A model generated the notes under the pieces. It had not been told where the DNA came from and searched no databases. It was given only the letters and a program-made list of their open reading frames with translations. A stretch of 64,000 nucleotides of DNA from contig OY992538.1 in the NCBI GenBank assembly GCA_963921195.1, positions 86,985,904 through 87,049,903 of the forward strand, read 5' to 3'. The DNA comes from Pegoplata infirma (Eukaryota; Arthropoda; Insecta; Diptera; Anthomyiidae). Of the stretch, positions 55,590 through 64,000 are shown one piece after another (position 1 is the stretch's first letter; the number at the start of each line of letters is the position of its first letter). A program made the translations under genes and the position numbers.

Positions 55590-55926
55590 TTTTTTCTACT
55601 TTCGTATCGGTTTTGTTTCGGTTTTTTGTATTCTTATTTTCGTTTGTTTTAATTGTGACGTCAAACATTTTTCTTTCCATCACATTATTAGGTTTTACCT
55701 GCCTAACGAATTGCAAAAGATGTTACATCGATCAGTAATCGTTTGCATGCAATGTCACATAACAAAAAGGAGTTAGCTACTTGAATTTTAAAAGCAATAA
55801 AAACATAAAACAAATATTTTTTGTCACGGTTTTTATGACCCCTAATAAAAGTAGATCTTAAAAAATTTAGACCTTTTCTGTGATGATTTTTTTTCTTTTG
55901 CAAACATTGTTAATATTTGATATATG
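55590..55926. other. Unassigned sequence inside the 6.8-kb hAT element
   Basis: No ends or coding sequence. A weak trace of the Helentron-like word atcgatcagtaatcg lies near 55728. Confidence 0.3.
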
Positions 55927-56417
55927 CACTGTTGCCAAGTTGGAGGTTTTCCCGCTAAATCTAGCGCTTTTTGTTTGGATTTAGCGGGGGAAAATTGGTT
56001 TTAGCGGGAACGGTGCTTTAGCGGGAAAATCTAGCGCTTTTAATTTGGATTTAGAAGGACAAATTTAGAGGTTTTTTTCCATTTTTTTCAATCTAAAACG
56101 CCAAGTTTATCGAATTTTAGCGCTTTTTTTGTAACTTAGCGGGAAAATTTTGTATTTTCCCGCTAAAATTTTTTCGGCGGTTTCTTGCGCGTTTTTAATG
56201 AAAAGTAAATTTTCGTAAAAAAAATAATTTGGAGGTTTTTTTTTTAAAATTTTCTTTTCTGTCAATCAAAAATGCCAAGTTTTTCGGTTTTCAGCGCTTT
56301 TTTTTGTAATTTAGCGGGAAAATTTAAAATTTTCCCCGCTAAATTAGTTTTTGGCGGTTTCTAGCGCTTTTTTCGTGAAATTTAGAGGTTTTTGGTTAAA
56401 AATAGTTGGCAACAGTG
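55927..56417. mobile_element. hAT-like MITE, TAGCGGGAAAA-word family, 491 bp
   Basis: The ends are CACTGTTGCCAA (55927) and TTGGCAACAGTG (56417), exact inverses. gatatatg flanks both sides exactly (55919-55926, 56418-56425). The interior repeats tagcgggaaaa and tagcgctttttt words throughout. Confidence 0.9.
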
Positions 56418-56602
56418 GATATATGTACATTGAATGTCAATGCACTCTTTGCGTTGTAAAAAAAAATACTAATGTCCTTTTTTGGAAATTCCAAAATTTT
56501 AATCGATCAGACGTTACAAAATTTCGTTAAAAATTCCAGAAAAAAAAATTTATTGTTATATTAGAGGCACAGTCATATTATATAAGAATTTAAGAACGCA
56601 TA

Positions 56603-56743
56603 ATGTGCAGTTCACACTTGCTATTTTTGAGAGTTTAAGGGCTACGTGTTTAAAAATTTATTTTTTCTGTATCCATTACGTTTTTATTCTGTTACTGGTG
56701 TTTTGTTAAACAACTTGTTTAAGGTCGTAAGTGTGAACTCCAT
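56603..56743. mobile_element. Small MITE with TTCACAC-type ends
   Basis: The ends ATGTGCAGTTCACACTTGC and the inverse of the right end ATGGAGTTCACACTTACG are similar. The arms are short, with no clear duplication beyond ta/at. Confidence 0.5.
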
Positions 56744-56817
56744 ATAAGAAAAAAATTGACCCGTGTAATCGCAATTGGCAAAAGATCTGAAATCGAAAAA
56801 TTGGCCCCTGCATGATA

Positions 56818-57669
56818 ACCCATTTCGATCACCTTTTTCAAAAAAATATTTATGTATGAAAAGGATGAAGTTCAGGTATATTTTGTTACAAATGTTAAGT
56901 CTCATCTTTCTGCAATTAAAAAATATCTCCCCTTGACCACCGGAATTTATATGTGCATTAAATGCAATGTGCATCAGCACAGAAATTGTTTCAAGCAAAA
57001 ACGAAAAATTTGAATTTTTTAGTTTACCCGTGTAAAAAAATAATTGGATCAAAACATATCTCTTGATAAAAACATATATGGATCATATCTAAATGGATAT
57101 AATCAGATCTACTCCATATATATTCATATCTGCTTCAGATATGTTTTGATCCGTAAATTGAGTCTATCTGACAATTTTACATATATGAACATATCTGAAA
57201 ATGTCTGATCATATATGTCATGTATGTCAGATAGACTCAATTTACGGATCAAAACATATCTGAAGCAGATATGAATATATATGGAGTAGATCTGATTATA
57301 TCCATTTAGATATGATCCATATACTATGTTTTTATCAAAAGAGATATGTTTTGATCCAATTATTTTTTTACACGGGTAGGCTTTTAATTTTTTTGTTAAT
57401 TAATATTAATTTTTTTTAGATTTAATTTACTATCAAATTCCACTAATTGAAACATTTTGAAGCTATTTATTTTGAAAATAACGAAATAAATTAATAAAAT
57501 AGCAAATAAATCCAAATATTAAAATTGCATAAAAAGTTGAAATACAGGCTTTTCTGGAATAACGGAACATTAAAATTTTTTACAAGAGTTTTGAGATCAG
57601 CCGGTGCTAATTTTACTAAATAGGTACCTTTTTCCAAAAAAAAAAAATGAATCTTTGTCCAAAATGGGT
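56818..57669. mobile_element. TA-type MITE, ACCCATTTC family, with nested palindrome
   Basis: The ends ACCCATTTCGATC and the inverse of the right end ACCCATTTTGGAC. TA flanks both sides (56816-56817, 57670-57671). A 350-bp palindrome interrupts it at 57027-57376; without it the length matches the copy at 44938-45435. Confidence 0.8.
57027..57376. mobile_element. Near-perfect palindromic MITE, 350 bp, TA-flanked
   Basis: CCCGTGTAAAAAAATAATTG at 57027 is mirrored exactly at 57376. The arms of about 160 bp (gatcaaaacatatctcttga; tccatatatattcatatctg) differ at only a few positions. TA flanks both sides (57025-57026, 57377-57378). Low divergence between arms suggests a recent insertion or ongoing correction. 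Confidence 0.85.
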
Positions 57670-57769
57670 TATGCATGTACTATTTAGTTTAAAGTTTAAC
57701 TTAATTCTGAATGCAAATACTGCTAAAAAATATTTTTTTTTAAAAGGGGTTTCTCAAAAAAAAAACATC

Positions 57770-58076
57770 CCTCACGCAAAAATTCGACTCACTCTCTAGA
57801 CACTCACTCAGAATTTTTCAACTCACAATCACGTGATTTAAATGAAATCACTTTTTTGAGTCACGCAAATCACGGGACCAGCGACCATCTCCAATTCAAA
57901 TACGTAAACAAGAGACAAGTGTCTTTTCATTTGTTTAATCAAGGCAAGTGTCTCTTCATTTGATTCATCTATAACATCTGTAAATTTTGTTAAAAATGAA
58001 GTGTCCACCCTGAAATAGTTTCCTTGTAGGTCCGATTTCAAAAAGTTTCAAGTCACTTATTTATTACCCTAATATA
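57770..58076. repeat. First copy of a roughly 250-bp direct repeat
   Basis: 57830-58070 (cacgtgatttaaatgaaatc; aaaaatgaagtgtccaccct; gtaggtccgatttcaaaa) reappears as a direct repeat split between 58630-58764 and 61694-61800. The second copy is broken by the hAT element at 58765-61693. Confidence 0.7.
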
Positions 58077-58604
58077 GTACTACCTCCGTTCCGAAATATT
58101 CTTAACATTTCTATAGATTTTTTTGTCCCAAAATAAACTTTACATTTTATTAAGCAGTGTTTTAGTTGAAATAATACAAGATAAAGTTAAAAAAACAATC
58201 TAATACTAATCTCGTGTACTAAAATTGTAACAAAATTAATTAAAAACATTTGCAAGATGTCCCTACTGCATCCATAATGCATTTATTAAGAACCGTTAAA
58301 AGGGCCTCTATCGTAAAATTTCTTATTTCATACGCCGCATTTTGTAATTATTTTCATCTTTTCGACCATAGTGGACACCATGCCTGTTTGTCACGTCGAA
58401 AACAAGTTGTCTCATTTATCTGGATGCAGTTTATTGAATCCATTTTGCACGTGAATTGAAAAATTGCAAAGCTATAAAGAATTTCTAAATTATTGATATG
58501 TCCCGATATGTATTAACAAAAAAAACAAAGCTTTTTCAAAAAATCCTCCATAATCCCAGCCAAAATATAGAAATGTTAAGATTATTTTGGGACAGAGGTA
58601 GTAC
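58077..58604. mobile_element. MITE with TACTACCTCCGTTCC ends
   Basis: The ends are GTACTACCTCCGTTCCGAAA and the inverse of the right end, GTACTACCTCTGTCCCAAAA. It continues into cttaacatttctata on both strands. About 528 bp. TA precedes the left end. The ends look like those of Tc1/mariner-related MITEs. A 69-residue plus-strand frame inside (58250-58459) is not recognised. Confidence 0.65.
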
Positions 58605-59498
58605 TTAATTTAAATGAAAATCACTCTATAATCACGTGATTTAAATAAAAATCGCCCACGCCTGAATCACGTGGTTTTTTGAGTCACGCAAATTACGGGA
58701 CCACAGACCATTTCTAATTCAAATACATAAACAAAAGACAAGTTTCTCTTCATTTGTGTCATCTTAGTGTTTATAAAAAACCGACATTTTAGGAAACCGG
58801 TTTCTCGGTTAACCGAAAATCAGCTTTTTCGGTTAACCGGTTTTCTCGGTTTAACCGGAATAAAAAAAACGGTTAACCGGTTTTTTTCTTTAACTGACAG
58901 AACCAAAAATACTTGCACAGTAAAAAGTTTTGGGTTATATTTAAAACCTAGCGGATCACATTTTAAACTGCTTTGGAATTAAACTCAAAGTTAAATCCGA
59001 AATGGGTTATATGCTAAACTACATAGGGATTAAAAATTTGATTATCTTTATGCCATTTTTTTTAGTTTTATTTTGATGCCAAAAAATAATTAAATTTCTC
59101 TCTTGAAAAACTTATAAAAAATAAACGTCAAACGTCATCAAAAAATTGTATTTCATCAAGTTTAAGATAAACACTTAATAAGGAATTAAAACCAGCTGTC
59201 ATATTGGGTGAACAAAAAATACTTATTCATTCAATGAAAGCGAGAAAAGAGGTTAGCAATGTACACAAAAGTAAAATCTTTATATTATCAAAATTTGTGA
59301 TCCAGAAAGTGAAGATTTTACTCCGACCGAAATAGAAATATCAAGTAAGTATTGACTACAAACGTGTATCAATCATTTTAATTGTTTTTTTGGTTAACTT
59401 TACTTTTAGGCCAGCTAAATCTTGAAGCAGAAGGCAGAGAGATAGAATTTTTAGATCACGACGGTGCCTACCCAAAGGAATAATTTCTTTATATAGAA

Positions 59499-60118
59499 CA
59501 GAGCTTGGAACGAATTAATTCTATTGAGAATTAATTCACCAAAAGTTTAATTCTGTTTTAATAAGTTTTGAATTATCATTCCTTACCAGCATTCAACACA
59601 AATTAATTCAAAGGCTTAATTCTCAAAGCTTAAATCAAATTGAATTAATTCCCAAGAGAATTAATTCCTTGCAAGCAATCATTCGATTGAATGATCAAAA
59701 TTTTTCATCATTCAAATCTATTACAAATTGAATGATGATTTTTTTATTTCATTCCCTTTGTATTTTCAAAAATGTGTTGCTTGTGTGTATTTTAAGCATC
59801 TTCGTGTGTAAACGATCGGTTGTTGTTTTGTTGACGTCTCGTCTGCTGCTTCCCACACAAGCATAAATATGTGTGTATGTGTGTTGCGCTTCACTGTTTT
59901 AAATTGAATGATAAGAAAATTTCACCATTCAATTTGTAGTAGATTGATTTGGATAAAAAAATAGTTCATTCCTAAAGAATGATCATTCTTAAGGAATGAA
60001 TTCTTGAAGAATTAATTCAATGATTATGAAAGTTGAATGATTTTAGGGAATGCCAAATTCTATTTTTTTAATTCGAATTAGGAAATTGAATTAAAGAATT
60101 AATTCTTTCGAACCTTTG
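59499..60118. mobile_element. hAT-like MITE, GAATTAATTC-word family, 620 bp
   Basis: The ends CAGAGCTTGGAACGAATTAA and the inverse of the right end CAAAGGTTCGAAAGAATTAA are similar. atatagaa flanks both sides exactly (59491-59498, 60119-60126). The ends resemble the 26723-28248 element (CAGAGCTTCGAAG), so the two families are related. Confidence 0.85.
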
Positions 60119-60543
60119 ATATAGAAGCAGTAGCAGTTTATTTTGTGCAGAGTTGTGCTGAGTTTGGGTGACAAATCAACAGTACTCTGGATGTTAACTT
60201 TATTCATGTAATTGTTCTGTATTTGTATTCAATACACAAAAATATTAAAAAACATAACCTTACATTAGTTTTATTTATTTTTGGAGAAATTTAAGTCCTG
60301 CCTTGTTCAAATAAACACCTGTTTAGGTGTAAAATTATTTCCACATTTTGGTTTTATTATAACACCCAAAAATAAATTCAAAATCCATTCTCTCACTCTC
60401 TTTTTTTATCTCTTTAAAAGTAAACTTTTTATGGAATAAATTAAATCATTTTTGGCATTGTTATATATACACACCAGCTAGGAATTAAAATTAACCCAAA
60501 ACTTTTTACTGTGTGAAAATAGCTAATTATTATTAAATAATAT

Positions 60544-61064
60544 TAGAGTCCGACCGAATATTCGGTTTCGGTCTCGGTTTCGGCCGAATAATAAGGTTTC
60601 GGCCTCTATTCGGTATTCGGCAAAATTTTGGCCGAATATTAGCCGAAACCGAAACTTTTTGGTATTTTAAAAAATATGTAAAAAAGTCGCTGAATTTTTT
60701 GATATCGTATTTCATTACACTTAATTCAGTTCAATTGAAGATAATTTTACAAGTTTATGCAATAAATGTAAAACTGTTTCAGTTCAAAAATTATTTACTC
60801 CTGATCTTCAAACGAAATATACAATCTTTTTGTAAGTTTTTAAAAAAATATATTTGTTTTCAAAAATACAACATTCCTATGGTTTAAAAGCATTATATGC
60901 TGTATATTAATCTTTAACAACTTTTTAATAATTTTATTCATGCCAGGCGGAATTTTTTTTTTAAGTTTCGGTTTCGGTTCGGTTTCGGCCGAATATTACT
61001 TTTTCGGCCGAATATTCGGTTCGATTTCGGTTCGGCCTCGAAAACTGGTTTCGGTCGGACTCTA
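60544..61064. mobile_element. hAT-like MITE, TAGAGTCC family, compact copy
   Basis: The ends are TAGAGTCCGACCGAA and the inverse of the right end TAGAGTCCGACCGAA, exact. aataatat flanks both sides exactly (60536-60543, 61065-61072). Subterminal sequence is ttcggtttcggt words. The same family forms the 1076-3142 element. Confidence 0.9.
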
Positions 61065-61072
61065 AATAATAT

Positions 61073-61560
61073 GGCGAATATACCTTAAGTTAACATATTT
61101 GTTTCTTTCATCAAGGTTTGCAACTGTTACCCTATAAAAATAACGGTATTTAAATAATGTACTTTATTTTCGCATATTCACTAGAACTTTAATTAAATTT
61201 TAATTGGCTTTATTTTAAAAAAATACATCAATTCGTTATAAGTAAATTGGAGTTTAGTATTTTTTTCATGTTCCCCCGATTTTAAACCGGTTGGCTTGTT
61301 TTACTGTCTGGTTAACAGTCACTTAACAAGTTTTCCATAAAAGTGTCAAAAAAACGCTTACAACGGTGAGTATTTCAAATATTTATCTGATTCGAAATAA
61401 AATTCCTATATGATAAATTGTTTCTTGAAGTGAAAAACTATTTTAGACTTTCTTTCTCATGGATTTTCAAGGTGTTTTCAAAGAAATTTTGAAAATTTCA
61501 TAAAAAATAAGTGTAAACAATTAATATTTGCGAAAATATTCCGTTTAGAATGTATTTAAA
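61073..61560. other. Unassigned interior of the 2.9-kb hAT element
   Basis: No coding sequence or paired ends are seen. Confidence 0.3.
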
Positions 61561-62556
61561 AAAACCGGTTAACCGACAGGAAAAAACCGGTTTTCGGTGC
61601 ACCGGAAATTTTCAATTCCGGTTAACCGGTTTGCAAAAAAACCGACATTTTGGGAAAAACCCGGTTTTTCGGTTAACCGGTTTATAAACACTATGTCATC
61701 TATAACATCTGCAAGTTTTATTAAAAATGAAGTGTCCATCCTGAAATAGTTTTCTTGTAGGCCCGATTTCAAAACCTTTCAAGGCACTTATTTATTACCT
61801 TAATATAGGCTTATATTCTAAATTTCAAAAAAATCGGTTAACATTTACGACCTGTAGAGACTTTTGGCTGTAGACTGTGGGCGGACAGAAGGACGACTTA
61901 CGTTAAATTAATTAATATTAACGACAAAACCTTTTGCATACAAATACCAAAACCGATATAAGATAAATACCAATACTTATTAAAAACCGATACCGATTCG
62001 AGGCTAAAACCAATACCAATACCCAATACCTAAATAATTCAAAACCAATACCGAAACCTATACCAATTCAACAAAAAATGAAAACCAATACCTATACCAA
62101 TACTAATATAATTTTAAAAACCAATACCAATACCAATACTTTTATCGAATTGGTACCCATCCTTGATCCAAAGTTAGGACCCATTAGGGTCCACACATGT
62201 AAAGAGAACCGGCGATACTATGAGCTCGAGAACCAAAAATGGCCTCCATTTTGCTCTATCTGGCTTAGTTTCCGAGATAGCGCCATTTAAAGTTTTCTGA
62301 AAATAAAAAAAAATTTACCATTTATTTTTGCTAATATTAGCAAAAAATCTTGTAAAAATGTAGTCAACTCAATTTCAAATTTAGCAAAAGAAATTAGTTC
62401 AAAGTTTGTTTAAAATTGCTAATGTGCTAAATGAAGTTTACAAGAATTTTTTGCTAACATGCTAATCTTAATTAAAAATTTGCTAAAAGTTAGCTAACTA
62501 GCATTAGCAAAAAAAATTAGTAAATCTACTAACGTATTTTTTTGAGTGTTTCAACA

Positions 62557-62904
62557 AACAACAACTTTAACTATACTCTATGCTAGAAACTGAATGTAGT
62601 ATAATGGATGTGCTTTCGAATTTTGGCAGGTAAAGGTGTTTTGTATTCCATAATGCCCATTCCGAATTTTAAAGGAATCGGACTAGTTCTTCTTGTAGCC
62701 CCCATACAAACCACATTCCTGATATTCACAGAAATCTCAAATTTCATGAAAATAAAAAAAATATTAAAAACAACCTAATCAAATCTGACTTTAATCGAAC
62801 CATTTTTACCTGAGGCACCATCAGGGCGGATCCAGCTCTTGGGTTTGGGGGGGGGGGAAGTTTTTTTAAACTCAAGTTCCATTTCTTAGAACCATCCAAA
62901 ATCT
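62557..62904. other. Sequence just outside the copia 3' LTR, unassigned
   Basis: aacaa follows the LTR end and would be the 5-bp target duplication if the missing 5' side could be seen. The remainder has no recognised feature. A run of nine or ten G lies near 62850. Confidence 0.35.
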
Positions 62905-62906
62905 TA

Positions 62907-64000
62907 CACTCAACCAAAAATCAAATCGTTGTAAAAGAACGAAAGAAAATCGTTGTAAATTCAACAGAAATCATTGTTGATTTTGACCCTACTAATATTT
63001 ATGTTGATTTCAATAAAAACTTTTGTCAGTTTTTGTAAAAGTTGATCAACTCGTTTTTTTGTAAATCAACTCGTTTTTTTGTAAATCAACTCGTATTTTT
63101 TGTAAACTCAACTCATATTTTTGTTGATATAATAGTACATTCAGACTAGCCTCGAAACCCCGTTGAAAATACATATTTTCATTTTGAAAACTTTACCGTT
63201 CACACTTGAAATTTTTGACACTTATTACGTTTTCAGAATTCACCGAAGAAAATTTTCGATCAAACAGGCATTAAATCCACACAATTAATTAAATTACGCG
63301 TTTGTTTACAATATTTAATATATATTTTTTTTTGATTTCAGCTATTTTTTATGAAAATATTTAAATATTTTTAGTTTTTTATTTTTGACACTTTCTTTAA
63401 TTTATTTTCTTTTATGAAATTTAAAAGGTTTCGATCGTACATTCGTTGAAACCTCATAACAAAAAGGTTTCAATTTGTAGGGGAAAATACGTATTTTCAA
63501 ATGAGGTTTGGCACGAAACCTCGTTATACGGGGTTTCGATGCCAATGTGAATGCACTATAAGAAATTTTATTAATAAAAAAAAGCTTGTTGTTATTTGTA
63601 AATATTCGTTTATTAAGTATAAATCACATTTTTTAGAATTATCACCGGCTTTTTAAGCTGAAATATTTAAACCCGATATTTTCACACATACTTCGTTTAT
63701 TTATGTTATGCACTCGTAAGCCATTCTCCAGTTTTCTAATGACACCAAATCAAAAACCTTAAAAAACAAGAAAATTTTTAATATAGTATGAATACATAAA
63801 GTAATCAATGTATTTTATTACTTAAAATAAATATTTTTATAAGAAACAAACACATAAAATAATTTTATAAGAGAAAATTTCACATTGCTACCAACTTGAT
63901 AATACAAAAATGAACGAACAGGGTTGTTTTTTCTTTTTTGGTTTTATCTATTGAATTCTGTATAAGCTTTGTAAATAGTTGATTCAACTTTACTGATTAT
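62907..64000 (-). mobile_element. CACTCATAG-family TA-MITE, copy 5, runs off the window
   Basis: It starts CACTCAACCAAAAATCAAAT at 62907 with TA before it. It follows the family order (caacagaaatcattgttgat; agttgatcaactcgttt; caccggctttttaagctg; gttgattcaactttactgat), interrupted at 63132-63558. The opposite end is beyond the window. Confidence 0.8.
63132..63558. mobile_element. MITE with CATTCA(C/G)A-type ends, 427 bp
   Basis: The ends ATAGTACATTCAGACTAGCC and the inverse of the right end ATAGTGCATTCACATTGGC continue as cgaaaccccgtt and cgaaaccccgta. The TA-MITE around it reads through once this is removed (gttgatata, then taagaaatttt). Confidence 0.7.

Larger units (their letters stand above)
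58765..61693. mobile_element. hAT-like element, GGTTAACCGG-word family, 2.9 kb
   Basis: The ends are TAGTGTTTATAAA and the exact inverse TTTATAAACACTA. tgtcatct flanks both sides exactly (58757-58764, 61694-61701). Terminal regions repeat accggttaaccg words in both orientations. It contains two further hAT-like MITEs (59499-60118, 60544-61064). Confidence 0.9.
55381..62165. mobile_element. hAT-like element, ACCAATACC-word family, 6.8 kb
   Basis: The ends are CAATGATGGGTACCAATACC and the inverse of the right end, CAAGGATGGGTACC. atccaaag flanks both sides exactly (55373-55380, 62166-62173). The first 210 bp and last 230 bp consist of accaatacc and aaaaccaatacc words. Everything between is other elements and unassigned sequence. 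Confidence 0.85.
46231..62548. mobile_element. CACTCAAAAA-family MITE holding a 16-kb nest
   Basis: The ends are CACTCAAAAAAAAA (46231) and TTTTTTTGAGTG (62548). The terminal 150-250 bp carry gttagcaaaaa, tttgctaa and tagtaaac words on both sides, as in the compact copy at 49606-50209. Flanks are tt on both sides rather than TA, so the target is non-canonical or mutated. Its own sequence is 46231-46443, 55090-55380 and 62166-62548. The rest is two hAT elements and their contents. Confidence 0.65.
37470..62556 (+). mobile_element. Ty1/copia retrotransposon remnant, spread over 25 kb
   Basis: Pieces in order on the plus strand are a gag zinc knuckle and protease (37495-37887), a linker and reverse transcriptase N-terminus (44071-44668), RNase H (45570-46006), a polypurine tract (46082-46090) and a 3' LTR (46091-46230 plus 62549-62556). 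The LTR opens TGTTGA and closes TCAACA, exact inverses. Own sequence totals about 1.7 kb; the rest is inserted elements. Integrase and most of the reverse transcriptase are deleted, and there is no 5' LTR. The element is dead. Confidence 0.75.

Noticed and set aside
56684..57052. 122-residue minus-strand open frame
   Set aside because: It spans three different elements (the 56603 MITE, the 56818 MITE and its nested palindrome). The frame is fortuitous.
58077..58604. Identity with plant Stowaway MITEs suggested by CTACCTCCGT ends
   Set aside because: The resemblance is limited to about ten terminal bases and the interior is unrelated. A shared Tc1/mariner-type end is enough to explain it.

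Overview
The window looks like nuclear DNA from a higher fly (cyclorrhaphan, possibly calyptrate). It is very AT-rich, has one fly-style split gene, and is otherwise packed with interrupted transposable elements. The organism call is an inference from these features and was not checked against any database. No rRNA, tRNA, CRISPR array or bacterial operon is visible.

Host gene. The only convincing host coding sequence is a 34-codon exon on the minus strand at 10512-10613. It reads as the N-terminus of NOT1/CNOT1, the scaffold of the CCR4-NOT deadenylase complex, and ends at a consensus splice donor. Its 5' leader (about 10614-10870) carries a 15-codon uORF whose stop overlaps the NOT1 start codon. 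Everything from 10511 down to 1 is intron. Everything above about 10930 is upstream or intergenic.

Layout. 1-10.5 kb: the intron, with two large fold-back elements (367-4451 and 6755-8495), each carrying nested insertions, plus an interrupted Helentron-like element. 11.3-12.9 kb: a 21-bp minisatellite just upstream of the exon, split by a Helentron-like element. 13-19 kb: small inverted-repeat elements, two dead non-LTR retrotransposon fragments and a fold-back element. 19.8-28.8 kb: seven copies of a 300-bp MITE family with 7-bp target duplications, some nested in each other or sharing a target site, plus a CACTG-ended fold-back. 29.3-31.9 kb: one TA-inserting MITE family nested in itself three deep. 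34-37 kb: hAT-like remnants.

37.5-62.6 kb is a single Ty1/copia remnant of about 1.7 kb blown up to 25 kb. A 6.2-kb Helitron made of about 140-bp tandem repeats sits in its pol, an hAT element in its reverse transcriptase, and a 16.3-kb stack in its 3' LTR. That stack holds an outer TA-type MITE, two hAT elements of 8.6 and 6.8 kb, and further elements inside those, up to five levels deep. The LTR closes at 62556. The window ends in another copy of the self-nesting MITE.

How the parts relate. No element encodes an intact transposase, Rep/helicase or reverse transcriptase, so all are non-autonomous or dead. The boundaries rest on paired terminal inverted repeats plus target-site duplications, most of them read directly and many exact, and these give a relative insertion order.
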